Notes under the pieces: generated by a model
Seen by the model: the letters and a program-made list of their open reading frames with translations, nothing else
What the model was told of the DNA's origin: nothing
Databases searched by the model: none
Translations under genes and position numbers: made by a program
In this document: piece after piece, positions 15,180 to 24,146 of the stretch
How the letters are laid out: every line of letters begins with the position of its first letter
Position numbering within the stretch: the stretch's first letter is position 1
Assembly (NCBI GenBank): GCA_903903975.1
Contig: CAIVAS010000145.1
Location: 1-37,684 of the forward strand
From: an uncultured Burkholderiales bacterium
GTDB taxonomy: Bacteria > Pseudomonadota > Gammaproteobacteria > Burkholderiales > Burkholderiaceae_E
DNA: 37,684 bases
Direction: 5' to 3'

Positions 15180-16658
15180 ATGATCGACGCCATGAACGCA
15201 ACCCGTACCTCAGCCCTTGCCATGCCGATCTCCAGCCCTGACAACGCAGCCGATCCGATGACGCCCCTTTATGCCCGTGCCGACCGCTGGCTGCTGGCGG
15301 TTCTGGCGATCTGCGAGCTCGCCGCCATCGGCTTGTCGCTCTACTTCAGTCGACTCGACCTGGCGCTCGGCATCGGCGTGCCGGTTGTCGGCATCGCGGC
15401 CTTCCTGGTCATGACCCAGCCAGGCCGCCTGGTAACGCGGCTTTACATGGCCTTCGCCTTCATGGCGATCACCGCGCTGCAGATCCAGTTGTCCAACGGA
15501 CTGCACGAGGCGCACTTCGGCGTCTTCGTCGGGCTGGCGTTTCTGCTGGCCTATCGCGACTGGAAGCCGATCCTGGTGGGAGCGGTGACCATTGCCTTGC
15601 ATCACGTGAGCTTCAATCTCTTTCAGCAGTGGGGCTGGGGCCCGATCTGCTTTGCGCAGTCGAGCTGGGCGCTGGTCGCAATGCATGCCTCTTATGTGGT
15701 GGTGCAGTCTGCGCTGCAGATCTTCATGGCTCTCGAACTCAGCCACGATGCCCGCCTTGGCACCGAGCTTGCGCGAGTGACCGAATCGATGCGCGGCAGC
15801 GCCGACCGCCTGTGTCTCGATCTGTCATCGGTGCGGGTCGAGACGCCGCTCGGGCGTGCTTTGCACGAGTCGATCGAGCGGATCGGTGCGGTGATGCAGG
15901 AGGTCGAGGCCTCGGCCGCATCGGTGCGTATTGCGTCGGGCGAGATCGCACAAGGCAATGGCGATCTGTCGGAGCGCACCGAGCAGACCGCTGCCAATCT
16001 GCAGAAAACCGCCTCGTCGATGGAGGAGCTTGCCGCCACCGTGCGACAGACCGCCGACCATGCCGAACGCGCCGAAGCCCTGTCGCTCGCAGCGTCCAAG
16101 GTGGCGGCCGACGGTGGCCAGGTGGTCGAGGACGTGGTCTCGACCATGGCCGGCATCACGCAGAGCAGCCGCAAGATCGGCGACATTATCGGCGTGATCG
16201 ATGGCATTGCCTTTCAGACGAATATCCTCGCGCTCAATGCAGCGGTCGAAGCCGCTCGTGCCGGCGAGCAGGGCCGTGGTTTTGCGGTGGTGGCGGCAGA
16301 AGTTCGCTCACTGGCCAAGCGCAGCACCGATGCTGCCCGCGAGATCAAGTTGCTGATCGAGGAGTCGGTTGTGCGGGTCGAGCAGGGCTCGCAGCGGGTG
16401 GGCGAAGCCGGTGCGACCATGCGGCGCATCGTTGAATCGGTGCAGGAGACCGGCTCGCTGATCGCCGAGATCAGCCGGGCCACCCACGAGCAGAGCGAGG
16501 GCGTCGCCCATGTGAATCAGGCGGTCGGCGAACTCGACGGCATGACCCAGCAGAATTCAGCCCTGGTCGAGGAAAGCGCGGCAGCCGCGCTCAGCCTGAA
16601 AGATCAGGCCGAGCGGCTGTCGCATGCGGTGGCTCAGTTCGAGATCCGGCGCGCCTAG
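15180..16658 (+). CDS. Methyl-accepting chemotaxis protein with multi-helix membrane sensor
   Basis: About 492 residues. The N-terminal third is a bundle of hydrophobic helices with no large periplasmic ligand domain. It carries [20 protein letters not shown] followed by [10 protein letters not shown], a His-rich helix pattern shared by a group of proteobacterial receptors. The C-terminal half is a standard signalling coiled coil: [20 protein letters not shown] leads into the kinase-interacting hairpin around [20 protein letters not shown] and [15 protein letters not shown]. It would act on CheA/CheW; no che genes are nearby. The start is uncertain: GTG at 15168, ATG at 15180 or ATG at 15192, none with a strong ribosome-binding site. 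Confidence 0.9.
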   Translation: MIDAMNATRTSALAMPISSPDNAADPMTPLYARADRWLLAVLAICELAAIGLSLYFSRLDLALGIGVPVVGIAAFLVMTQPGRLVTRLYMAFAFMAITALQIQLSNGLHEAHFGVFVGLAFLLAYRDWKPILVGAVTIALHHVSFNLFQQWGWGPICFAQSSWALVAMHASYVVVQSALQIFMALELSHDARLGTELARVTESMRGSADRLCLDLSSVRVETPLGRALHESIERIGAVMQEVEASAASVRIASGEIAQGNGDLSERTEQTAANLQKTASSMEELAATVRQTADHAERAEALSLAASKVAADGGQVVEDVVSTMAGITQSSRKIGDIIGVIDGIAFQTNILALNAAVEAARAGEQGRGFAVVAAEVRSLAKRSTDAAREIKLLIEESVVRVEQGSQRVGEAGATMRRIVESVQETGSLIAEISRATHEQSEGVAHVNQAVGELDGMTQQNSALVEESAAAALSLKDQAERLSHAVAQFEIRRA

Positions 16659-16675
16659 TTCAAGCGGGCCTGGTC

Positions 16676-17665
16676 TCAGTCGAGCTTGATCCCGGTCTGC
16701 TCGGTCAGACGCACCCAGATCGGGCTTTCGTCGCGCCAGCGCTGCTGCGCCACCGCGGTCGTGGTGGGCTTGGCATCGATGGCAAAGGCATCACGCAGGG
16801 CCAGTCCCTTAGGTGACTCGGCCGCCTCCACAAACAGGTCACCCATGCGCTTGACGATGTCGGCCGGTGTGCCGGTTGGCGCCAGCATCGCCAGGCAGCC
16901 GTCGAGCTTGAAGACCTGCCCTTCAAAGCCCTGCGAGACGAAGGAGGTCACCTGCGGCAGTTTCGGCGACTTCTCGCTGCCCACCGAGGCGAGCACCCGC
17001 ACCGTCCCTTTGGCCAGATGCGGCGACAGCGCGACATAACTGCCGATGCCGCCTTGCACCACACCCGTTACGACGTCGATCCACATCGGGCCTTCGCCCT
17101 TGTAGTGGATGACCTCGATCTTCGTGCCAAAGCGGGCATTGAAGTCGGCCGCTGCCAGATGCGGGACCGAAGCCTGACCATAGCTCGCCATCGAGGTCTG
17201 CTTGGTTTTGGCGATCTCGATCCAGTCCTTGACCGTCCTGGCCGGCGAATCGGTGGCCACTGCCATCAGCAATGGCCCCACCGGCAGCAGCGAGATCGGC
17301 GTGAAATCCTTGTCGGCATCGAAGGGCAGTTTTCGATACAGGGCCCGGCTGCCCCAGACCGAGGTCGAGGTGGTGATGCCGATGGTGTAGCCGTCGGGCG
17401 CAGCCCGCGACAGCGCCTCGAGCGAGATGAAACCGCCCGCGCCGACGCGGTTTTCAACCACCACCGGCACACCGAGCTTCTGGCTCATGTAGTCGCCGAG
17501 CATTCGTGCATAGGGGTCGGTGGTGCCACCCGGCGCAAAGCCGCAGAAAATTCGGATCGGCTTGGTGGGCCAGGCTTGGGCATGGGCGCCGGGCAGGGCG
17601 GCCGCGCCGAGTGCTGCGAGTGCGGCGCGATGAATCAGCCGTCGATCAGGGGAATCGATCTGCAT
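16676..17665 (-). CDS. Bug/TctC-family periplasmic solute-binding protein
   Basis: A 329-residue extracytoplasmic binding protein of the Bug (tripartite tricarboxylate transporter) family, which typically binds small carboxylates. An N-terminal signal containing RR (DRRLIHRAALAALGAAALPG, ending AHA-QAWP) is followed by the family start WPTKPIRIFCGFAPGGTTD, then VVVENRVGAGGFISLEAL and a PDGYTIGI block. No TctA or TctB membrane components are adjacent; orphan Bug genes are common in Burkholderiales. It lies downstream of the amidohydrolase on the same strand, so it may bind that enzyme's substrate or product. Confidence 0.92.
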   Translation of the reverse strand: MQIDSPDRRLIHRAALAALGAAALPGAHAQAWPTKPIRIFCGFAPGGTTDPYARMLGDYMSQKLGVPVVVENRVGAGGFISLEALSRAAPDGYTIGITTSTSVWGSRALYRKLPFDADKDFTPISLLPVGPLLMAVATDSPARTVKDWIEIAKTKQTSMASYGQASVPHLAAADFNARFGTKIEVIHYKGEGPMWIDVVTGVVQGGIGSYVALSPHLAKGTVRVLASVGSEKSPKLPQVTSFVSQGFEGQVFKLDGCLAMLAPTGTPADIVKRMGDLFVEAAESPKGLALRDAFAIDAKPTTTAVAQQRWRDESPIWVRLTEQTGIKLD

Positions 17666-17702
17666 GGGGGTCTCCTCGCTGGACGGCTCGAGGCGGCCAT
17701 CT

Positions 17703-17734
17703 CAGGCCCATCGTGGCAGATCACGACGGGCCTG
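17703..17734 (-). terminator. Hairpin between amidohydrolase and Bug gene
   Basis: CAGGCCC pairs with GGGCCTG and, after a one-base mismatch, TCGTG pairs with CACGA, giving a 12-bp imperfect stem with a short loop. No U-tract follows on the minus strand, so it may attenuate or stabilise rather than terminate. Confidence 0.4.
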
Positions 17735-17751
17735 TGAAGCGAGCACGTCGA

Positions 17752-19518
17752 TCAGGGCTTGGTCACCCCCAGCTTGTAGACCGTTGTGCCTTCCTTGATC
17801 GTCTCGACCACCTGGATGTTCTTGATGCTTGCCGGATCGACCTTCAGCGGGTTTTTTTCCAGCACCACCAGATCAGCGAGCTTGCCGGTCTCGAGCGTGC
17901 CCTTGGTCTTTTCTTCCTTGATCTGGAAGGCGGCCATCGCGGTCACTGCGCGCAGTCCGACATAAGGCGTGACCCGCTCGTCGGGGCCGAGCACCTTGCC
18001 GCTTCCCGAGGTCCGGTTGACGCCGGCATCGACCAGCGCCATCACCGAGGGGATCGGTGTGACCGGCGCATCGTGCGAGAAGGTAAAGGGCATGCCGCGC
18101 TTCTCGAAGGTATTGGCCGGATTGGCGAATGCTGTGCGCTGCGGCCCCCACAGCACCGCGATCGAATCGCCGCCCTTGGGCAGGGTGGTGGTGAGGAAAC
18201 TCGGGATCGCGCCAACCGCCTTGATGCGTGCGAGCTGGTCGGGGCGCAGCACCGCGGCATGGATGAACACCGGGCGATGGTCACGCATGCCGTATTTTTT
18301 CTTCGCCTTCTCGATGGCCTGCAATGCCTGGTCGGCGGCGGCATCGCCCAGCATGTGCATGTGAATCTGCATGTTGGTCGTCCAGTACTTGTCGAAGGTG
18401 GCATCGAGCGCCTCGTTCGGAATCTGCTGGTAGCCCTTGAATGAGCCGGTCTTGCCGGGCGGATTGACCGCGAAGGGCTCGCTCATCCAGCAGGTGTCCG
18501 GGCTGCCGTCGAGCCAGTACTTGATGCCGCCCAGACGCACGCGATTGATATAGCGCTTGTCCAGATCGGGGCGCAGCGCCAGCAGTTTTTTCGAGGTGCC
18601 GTCGGGCTTGGCGTTGTACTCGGTGGCGATCGAGTAGGCGGCATTGACCGCGTCGTCAGTGGCAGTGTCCTTGGCGCAGATATAGAGGTCGATCGGCAAT
18701 ACCTTCTTGTCGATGGCGTTGCGAACAATGTCGATGTCATCGGCGCCCAGCCCCAGGCCACATTCCTGCGCGGTGGTCTGCCCATATCGCGCCCATTGGC
18801 CGGCCGCGCCCGCGGCCACCCGATCGGCGAGTTCGCCGGTAAAGGCAGGACGCTTGATGCGCACCGCATTGAGCGCAGTCTCTTCCATCGGGCCGGCAAG
18901 CGATTTGCCGTCGGCCTTGCGCGCAAAGACCCCGCCCTCGGGATCTTTGGTGTCGGCGCTGACGCCGGTGAGTTTGAAGAGCGCCGAGTTGCCCGAGGCC
19001 AGATGGCCGGATGAATCGACAATCATCACCGGCCGATCGGCCGAGATCGTGTCGAGCTCTTCGATGGTCGGCGTGCGGTTTTCTTTCATGCCGCGGGCGC
19101 TGTAGCCCATGCCGACGATCCACTGCCCGTCGGGTACCTTGCTGACATGGGCCTTCATGCGCGCCAGCAGATCCGGAATGTCGGGCGTGTTGAAGAGGTC
19201 GGCGTCCATCATGTTCTTGCCGAACAGGATCATGTGTCCGTGGGTGTCGATGAAGCCGGGCAACAGGGTCTTGCCGGCCAGATCGACCATCTGCGTGCTG
19301 CCGCCCTTGAGTTTCATTGCGCCGCTGCGCGGCCCGACATAGGCGATCTTGCCGCCCCGCACCGCCAGCGCGCTGGCGTATTCCGGCGTCTTGCCCTTCA
19401 TCGTGAGGATGTCGCCGCCGAAATAGATGGTGTCGGCCGGCTGCGCCGCCACGGCCACCGGTGCCGAGGCGGTAATAGCAAGTCCAATTGCGGCGAGCGC
19501 TGAAGTGCTGAACCTCAT
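17752..19518 (-). CDS. Periplasmic amidohydrolase (YtcJ-like, Amidohydro_3 type)
   Basis: A 588-residue metal-dependent hydrolase. I start it at the ATG at 19518 because a signal peptide follows (FSTSALAAIGLAITASAPVA, cleavage near VAA-QPAD); a longer upstream frame has no such feature. The domain begins ADTIYFGGDILTMKGKTPEY. The metal-site motif is PGFIDTHGHMILFGKN. Further His-containing motifs are DSSGHLASGNSALF, QIHMHMLGDAAADQAL, HAAVLRPDQL and FSHDAPVTP. The C-terminal KGTLETGKLADLVVLEKNPL is typical of the superfamily. It should cleave an amide or related bond of an unknown substrate outside the cytoplasm. Confidence 0.9.
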   Translation of the reverse strand: MRFSTSALAAIGLAITASAPVAVAAQPADTIYFGGDILTMKGKTPEYASALAVRGGKIAYVGPRSGAMKLKGGSTQMVDLAGKTLLPGFIDTHGHMILFGKNMMDADLFNTPDIPDLLARMKAHVSKVPDGQWIVGMGYSARGMKENRTPTIEELDTISADRPVMIVDSSGHLASGNSALFKLTGVSADTKDPEGGVFARKADGKSLAGPMEETALNAVRIKRPAFTGELADRVAAGAAGQWARYGQTTAQECGLGLGADDIDIVRNAIDKKVLPIDLYICAKDTATDDAVNAAYSIATEYNAKPDGTSKKLLALRPDLDKRYINRVRLGGIKYWLDGSPDTCWMSEPFAVNPPGKTGSFKGYQQIPNEALDATFDKYWTTNMQIHMHMLGDAAADQALQAIEKAKKKYGMRDHRPVFIHAAVLRPDQLARIKAVGAIPSFLTTTLPKGGDSIAVLWGPQRTAFANPANTFEKRGMPFTFSHDAPVTPIPSVMALVDAGVNRTSGSGKVLGPDERVTPYVGLRAVTAMAAFQIKEEKTKGTLETGKLADLVVLEKNPLKVDPASIKNIQVVETIKEGTTVYKLGVTKP

Positions 19519-19748
19519 GTCTGATCCTTTTCGCAGGGTTTGTCGAGGGTGATGCAACCGGGCGGATTGGATCAGAAAAAATCCGTTTTTCACAAGCCGG
19601 ATATCACTTTTGCTGGATGGGGCCGAAGGATGCCTGCGCATCAATCCTCATTCCACAGTGGCCTTGCGGTCGGCCAGCCAGGTCGCATGCCGCGTGCCTC
19701 ATGGCGTCGGGTAAGCTCGCAGGCTTTCCGACCCGCCCGGACCCTGCC

Positions 19749-20753
19749 ATGACTGATCGCCGACAATTCCTCGCGCTGGGCACCTCGGTGGCCGCACTCG
19801 CCCTGGCTGCCGGTGCACCATCGGCCCTGGCCCAGCTGACGGGCGCCGCATGGTCGCCGGCTCGCCCGATCACGATCGTTGTGCCCTATCCGGCAGGCGG
19901 GCCGAGCGACATCGTGGCACGTGCGGTCGCGGCCGAACTCGCCCGTGATCTCGGTCAGTCGGTGGTGGTCGAGAACCTGCCCGGTGGTGCCGGCGCGATC
20001 GGCACACGCAAGGTCGCTCAGTCGGCGCCTGACGGCTATACCCTGGTTCTGGGCACCAACCAGACCCATGCCACCAATATTTCGCTCTTGCCCCAGGGCG
20101 GCGGCTATGACCCGATCAAGGACTTCGTGCCGATCGCAGGCCTGGCTGATCTTCAGCACATTCTGGTGATTGCCAACGACTTGCCTGCGCGCAGCGCCGC
20201 CGATCTGGTGGCGCTCGCTCGCAAGGAACCCGGTCGGCTGACCGCCGGCTCGACCGGCCTCGGATCGGCCTCGCATCTGGCGCTCGAACTCTTCAAGGTG
20301 CGCACCGGCACGGCCATCGTTCATGTGCCCTACAAGGGCTCTGCACCCCTGCTCACCGATCTGCTCGGTGGCCATGTCAACCTGAGTTTTGCCACCACGC
20401 CGACGGTGCTGACCGCGATTCAGGGAGGCAAGCTGCGAGCGATTGCGGTGGCCTCGCCCAATCGCTCGCCCGACCTGCCCGATCTGCCGACCCTCGCGCA
20501 GGCCGGCGTGAGCGGCGTCGAGGCCGATGCCTGGCTGGCGCTTTTTGCACCGGCCGGTGTGCCTGCGCCGGTGCTGGCGCGCCTGCGCGAATCAAGCGCT
20601 GCCGCGATGAAGCAGGAGGCGGTGCTGGGCACGATGCGCAAAAGCGGCATGACGCCGAATGCCCGCAGCGGCGAGGCCTTTGCCGCCTTCGTTCGCGAGG
20701 ATGTCGCGCGCTGGGCCGAGGTGGTGCGGGTGGCCAACGTCAAGGCCGAGTAG
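19749..20753 (+). CDS. Bug/TctC-family solute-binding protein with Tat-type signal
   Basis: A 334-residue Bug-family periplasmic binding protein. The signal peptide has a twin-arginine pattern (MTDRRQFLALGTSVAAL, ending SALA-QL). The domain starts PITIVVPYPAGGPSDIVARA, then VVVENLPGGAGAIGTRKVAQ and PDGYTLVLGTNQTHATN. I start at the ATG at 19749; an upstream in-frame extension lacks any signal sequence. It is divergent from the amidohydrolase across 230 bases. It differs clearly from the Bug protein at 16676, so the two are paralogues rather than a recent duplication. The ligand is unknown. Confidence 0.92.
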   Translation: MTDRRQFLALGTSVAALALAAGAPSALAQLTGAAWSPARPITIVVPYPAGGPSDIVARAVAAELARDLGQSVVVENLPGGAGAIGTRKVAQSAPDGYTLVLGTNQTHATNISLLPQGGGYDPIKDFVPIAGLADLQHILVIANDLPARSAADLVALARKEPGRLTAGSTGLGSASHLALELFKVRTGTAIVHVPYKGSAPLLTDLLGGHVNLSFATTPTVLTAIQGGKLRAIAVASPNRSPDLPDLPTLAQAGVSGVEADAWLALFAPAGVPAPVLARLRESSAAAMKQEAVLGTMRKSGMTPNARSGEAFAAFVREDVARWAEVVRVANVKAE

Positions 20754-20839
20754 CCGACGCAGCAGCAGCAGCCGCCGCCGCAGTGGTCACAGGCGCATCG
20801 GCGCTTGCCGACGAGCTCAGTGCCCTGCGAGCGCGTCGT

Positions 20840-21199
20840 TCAGTCGAGTGTCCGCAGCCGGCTGATCACCCAGCAGGCAATCGCGATCAGCAGGATCGCG
20901 CCGCTTTCATAGAGCAGGATCGACGGATCGCCCTCCTTGCCCTGCAGGATGATGAGCCGGCTGAGTGCGGTCATCGCGATGAACAGCGGAATCGTGATCG
21001 GAATCCGGCTGCTGCTGTAGAAAGCGGCCAGCATGCCGAGCACCTCGGCATAGATGAACATCAGCAGGAGGTCCTTCAATTCGATGTGCTGATGCTCGAT
21101 CAGGCGCATCACCTCCTGGAACATCGCCGCCACCGTGAAGCCGGCGATCAGAACCAGGAAGATCTTTTCAGAAATTTCGATCAGTCGCTTGATGTTCAT
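20840..21199 (-). CDS. PsiE-like small inner-membrane protein
   Basis: A protein of 119 residues with four hydrophobic helices (for example IFLVLIAGFTVAAMF and SGAILLIAIACWVIS) and the conserved IPITIPLFIAMTALSRLIIL block of the PsiE (phosphate-starvation-inducible) family. The molecular role of PsiE is unknown. I choose the ATG at 21199 (MNIKRLIEISEK); the frame upstream is not hydrophobic and overlaps the neighbour. It starts 20 bases after the metallo-beta-lactamase-fold gene and is likely co-transcribed with it. No Pho box was recognised upstream. Confidence 0.8.
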   Translation of the reverse strand: MNIKRLIEISEKIFLVLIAGFTVAAMFQEVMRLIEHQHIELKDLLLMFIYAEVLGMLAAFYSSSRIPITIPLFIAMTALSRLIILQGKEGDPSILLYESGAILLIAIACWVISRLRTLD

Positions 21200-21219
21200 G
21201 TCGTGAGGTCTCCGAGTTC

Positions 21220-22179
21220 TCAGCTTTGCAGGGCTTTCCACATCTCGATGTCACGCTCGGCGGTCCAGATGCGCGGATGCCGGATGCCGCTGGCTTCGTC
21301 GAAGGCCCGCGAGACATCGAAGGGCAGGCAGTGCTCGTAGATGAAGACCTTGCCGAAGACCGGGTCCATCACGGCGCGCACATCTTCAAACACCTGTTTG
21401 AGATCCTTGCCGGCGGCCACGCCCGAGCGCGCCGTACTGTAGAGATCGGTCACCCATTTTCGGGTGTACTCGATTGCCTTGTCGCAATCGGCAGGGGTCA
21501 GCAGGGCTTCGCCGCGGCCGGGCACCAGTTTGTGCGGTTTGAGCGCGCGCAGCTTTTCGAGTGTTGCCGGCCACTCCTCGAGTTGTGCGTCACCGGTGTA
21601 GACGCCGGCGTTGTACTCCACCAGGTCGCCCGAGAAGACCACATCCTGCGAGTGCACCCAGGCAATCGTGTCGCCCTTGGTATGGCCGGCGCCCAGATGC
21701 ATCAGGCGCACTTCGAGCTTGCCCAGATGGAGGGTCAGCTCGCGCTCGAAGACCATGGTCGGCCAGGTCAGGCCCGGCACTGATTCGACGCCGGCGAACA
21801 GCCTCGGAAAACGCTCGATTTCGCTTTTCATGTCGTGCGCACCGCGCTCGACGATCAGCTCCCAGGTGCCGCGCGAGGCGATCACCTCGGTGGCGCCCTC
21901 CTTGAAATAGGCTGATGCGCCGAGCACTCGCACCGCGTGGTAGTGGCTGAGCACCACGTACTTGATCGGCTTGTCGGTGATGCCGCGAATGCGGGCGATC
22001 AGGTCCTGTGCCATGGCCGGTGTGGCGGTGGTGTCGATCACCATGCAGGCGTCGTCGCCGATGATCACGCCCGAATTCGGGTCGCCTTCGGTGGTGTAGG
22101 CCCAGCAGTTGGCCGACAGCTGAGTGAAGGTGACCACCTTCTCGGTGAGGTCGGCCTGCGAGGCAAAGGAAGCGCTCAT
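21220..22179 (-). CDS. Metallo-beta-lactamase-fold protein with altered metal motif
   Basis: A 319-residue MBL-fold protein. The first strand pair (NSGVIIGDDACMVIDTTATP) is normal. The usual HxHxDH metal motif reads HYHAVR (79-84): both histidines remain, but the Asp and final His are Val83 and Arg84. His166 (GHTKGD) and Asp185 (FSGDL) are in place. It may bind one metal or none, so standard hydrolase chemistry should not be assumed. The start at 22179 (MSASFASQ) is preferred over a longer low-complexity frame. It lies downstream of the paa operon on the same strand and is followed by the psiE-like gene. Confidence 0.85.
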   Translation of the reverse strand: MSASFASQADLTEKVVTFTQLSANCWAYTTEGDPNSGVIIGDDACMVIDTTATPAMAQDLIARIRGITDKPIKYVVLSHYHAVRVLGASAYFKEGATEVIASRGTWELIVERGAHDMKSEIERFPRLFAGVESVPGLTWPTMVFERELTLHLGKLEVRLMHLGAGHTKGDTIAWVHSQDVVFSGDLVEYNAGVYTGDAQLEEWPATLEKLRALKPHKLVPGRGEALLTPADCDKAIEYTRKWVTDLYSTARSGVAAGKDLKQVFEDVRAVMDPVFGKVFIYEHCLPFDVSRAFDEASGIRHPRIWTAERDIEMWKALQS

Positions 22180-22299
22180 CGGAGTCTCCTGGGTGAGGGG
22201 CGCCGGGCGATCACCGGGCGTTGGTTCAAATGCGTCAGGCTGAGTTTCGGCAGAAGTATACGGAGCGCACGCCAATATTGAGCCGGGGCCGTGTCGCGC

Positions 22300-22929
22300 T
22301 CATTGCGCTGCCCCGACGGGCTGCGACGACACGCCCGGCGCAGGCGCTTGAAGGCCGCGTTCCCACAGGTCGATCACCAGTCGGGCATAGCGTTCGTAGC
22401 TCATCGGTCCGTCGGGCCTGAGCCAGGCGAAGGTGAAGTTGATCATGCCGAGCAGCGCCATGGTCGCCGGCGTGCGCTCGTCGGCGCTGAAACGATCGGG
22501 CGCGACCCTGAGAAGGCATTCGCCGAGTGCTGCGACGACGGCGCGCTCCTGAGCGCGGATCTGCTCGCGCTGCGGTGCCTCGAGAAAGCGCACGTCGTTG
22601 AGCAGCGCGATATGCAGCTCGCGCGAATCGCGATATTCGATCAGCAGCGTACGCACCAGCTCGGCGAGTTCATCGGCCGCAGACAGCCCGCGCGCCCGGA
22701 CGCTGTCGACCTTCTCGATCAGGCGGCGCGTGTAGCGGTCGAGTGACTCGAAGAGCAGGGCCTCCTTGCCCGGAAAGTAGTGATAAAGCGCGGCCTTCGA
22801 CAGGCCACAGGCTGCGGCGAGCTGGGCCATCGAGGCACTCGGATAGCCGAATTCGGCAAACGCGGACGTCGCCTGGGTGAGGATCAGGTCGCGTTGCCGG
22901 TCGTGGTCGATGGCCCTGGGTCGGCCCAT
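22300..22929 (-). CDS. TetR-family regulator, probably of the paa operon (PaaR-like)
   Basis: A 209-residue TetR-family repressor. The DNA-binding domain is clear near the N-terminus: ATSAFAEFGYPSASMAQLAA then CGLSKAALYHYFPGKEALLF. The C-terminal ligand domain is variable. The gene starts two bases after paaE, so it is the sixth gene of the paa transcript. Many proteobacterial paa clusters carry a TetR regulator that answers to phenylacetyl-CoA; that this one does the same, through the palindrome in the paaA promoter, is inference. Confidence 0.88.
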   Translation of the reverse strand: MGRPRAIDHDRQRDLILTQATSAFAEFGYPSASMAQLAAACGLSKAALYHYFPGKEALLFESLDRYTRRLIEKVDSVRARGLSAADELAELVRTLLIEYRDSRELHIALLNDVRFLEAPQREQIRAQERAVVAALGECLLRVAPDRFSADERTPATMALLGMINFTFAWLRPDGPMSYERYARLVIDLWERGLQAPAPGVSSQPVGAAQ

Positions 22930-22931
22930 GC

Positions 22932-24059
22932 TCAGCGCTCGTCGAAGCTGATCACGACGCGCTCGGTCACCGGATGAGACTGGCAGCTCAGCACGAAACC
23001 CTTGGCGATCTCCTGGGGCTCGAGGGTGTAATTGCGATCCATTCTGACCTCGCCTTCCAGCACGCGGGCGCGGCATGTGCAGCAGACCGCGGCTTTGCAG
23101 GCATAGGGCAGATTCGCGCCGGCGGCCAGACCGGCATCGAGAATCGATGGTCCGTCGGACGCAATGCGCAGTTGCCGTGTCTTGCCGTCGGCGATGATCA
23201 CCACCGTTGCGCCGATTGCCTCGCCAGCGTGCGCGGCCGGTGGTAATCCGGTGCCTTGTGCGCCTGCTGGTTGGCCGGACCCGACCGAAGCCGCGGGCCC
23301 GGGCGTACCGAAGCGCTCGATATGGATCCTTTCAGCCGCAACGCCAGCCTCGTGCAGGCTCGCTTCGACCGCATCCATCATCGGCGCCGGGCCACAGATG
23401 AAGGCCTCGTCGATCAATTGCGGTGAGATCAGGGTGCGCAGCAGTTCGCGGCAGCGCGTCAGATCGAGCAGGCCCGAGAACAGATCGATTTCGTTCGGTT
23501 CGTCCGACAGCACATGGATCAGCGCCAGTCGGCCGATGTACCGGTTTTTCAGGGCGGCCAGGGCCTCGAGAAACATGATCGACTCGACAGTGCGATTGCC
23601 ATAGACCAGCGTGAAGTGGCTGGACGGCTCGGCAGCGAGCAGGGTTCGGATCAGCGAGAGCATCGGTGTGATGCCAGATCCGCCGGCAAACCCCACATGA
23701 TGCCGCGAGCGGTCTGCAAGGGGCGCGACGCCAAAGCGCCCGTCCGGGGTCATGACGTCGATCGACTGGCCGGCAGCGAGCGTCTGATTGGCCCACTTTG
23801 AAAATCGACCCTGCGCGACCTGCTTGATCGCAACCCGCAACTCGCCGGTGGCCTGGTAGTCGGGCTCGCCGACACACACCGAATACGATCGGCGCAGCGT
23901 CTCGTTGTCGACGCTTGCGCGCAGTGTCAGGAACTGGCCGGCGCGAAAGCGATAGGCCTCGCGCAAGGCCTCGGGTACCTCGAAGGCCACCGAGATCGAA
24001 TCGGCGGTCTCGGGCCTGACCTCGCGGATCGTCAGCGTATGAAAGCTCGGGATTGCCAT
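22932..24059 (-). CDS. paaE: Phenylacetyl-CoA 1,2-epoxidase, reductase subunit PaaE
   Basis: A 375-residue reductase that moves electrons from NADPH to the PaaABC(D) oxygenase. The N-terminal FAD domain has RSYSVCVGEP (RxYS), the NAD-binding domain has GFAGGSGITPMLSLI and AFICGPAPMMDAVE, and the C-terminal plant-type 2Fe-2S domain has CKAAVCCTCRARV plus a final Cys in LSCQSHPV. A Gly/Ala-rich linker (about 257-287) between the last two domains is a little longer than usual. It is separated from paaD by 87 bases that hold short tandem repeats. Confidence 0.95.
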   Translation of the reverse strand: MAIPSFHTLTIREVRPETADSISVAFEVPEALREAYRFRAGQFLTLRASVDNETLRRSYSVCVGEPDYQATGELRVAIKQVAQGRFSKWANQTLAAGQSIDVMTPDGRFGVAPLADRSRHHVGFAGGSGITPMLSLIRTLLAAEPSSHFTLVYGNRTVESIMFLEALAALKNRYIGRLALIHVLSDEPNEIDLFSGLLDLTRCRELLRTLISPQLIDEAFICGPAPMMDAVEASLHEAGVAAERIHIERFGTPGPAASVGSGQPAGAQGTGLPPAAHAGEAIGATVVIIADGKTRQLRIASDGPSILDAGLAAGANLPYACKAAVCCTCRARVLEGEVRMDRNYTLEPQEIAKGFVLSCQSHPVTERVVISFDER

Positions 24060-24065
24060 GGTGCC

Positions 24066-24098
24066 TGTTCGACGCTTGTTCGGTGGTTGTTCGGCTGT
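24066..24098. repeat. Three tandem 11-bp repeats between paaD and paaE
   Basis: Three adjoining units, TGTTCGACGCT, TGTTCGGTGGT and TGTTCGGCTGT, lie a few bases upstream of the paaE start codon. A further degenerate CGCTTATTCGGCGCTTG stretch lies near 24129-24145. No function is evident. Confidence 0.7.
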
Positions 24099-24146
24099 TG
24101 CCAGGCGTTTACGCCGGGGGACCTTCAGCGCTTATTCGGCGCTTGC

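Noticed and set aside
20755-20783. CAG/CCG triplet run after the second Bug gene as a functional repeat
   Set aside because: Very short and expected by chance in GC-rich sequence.
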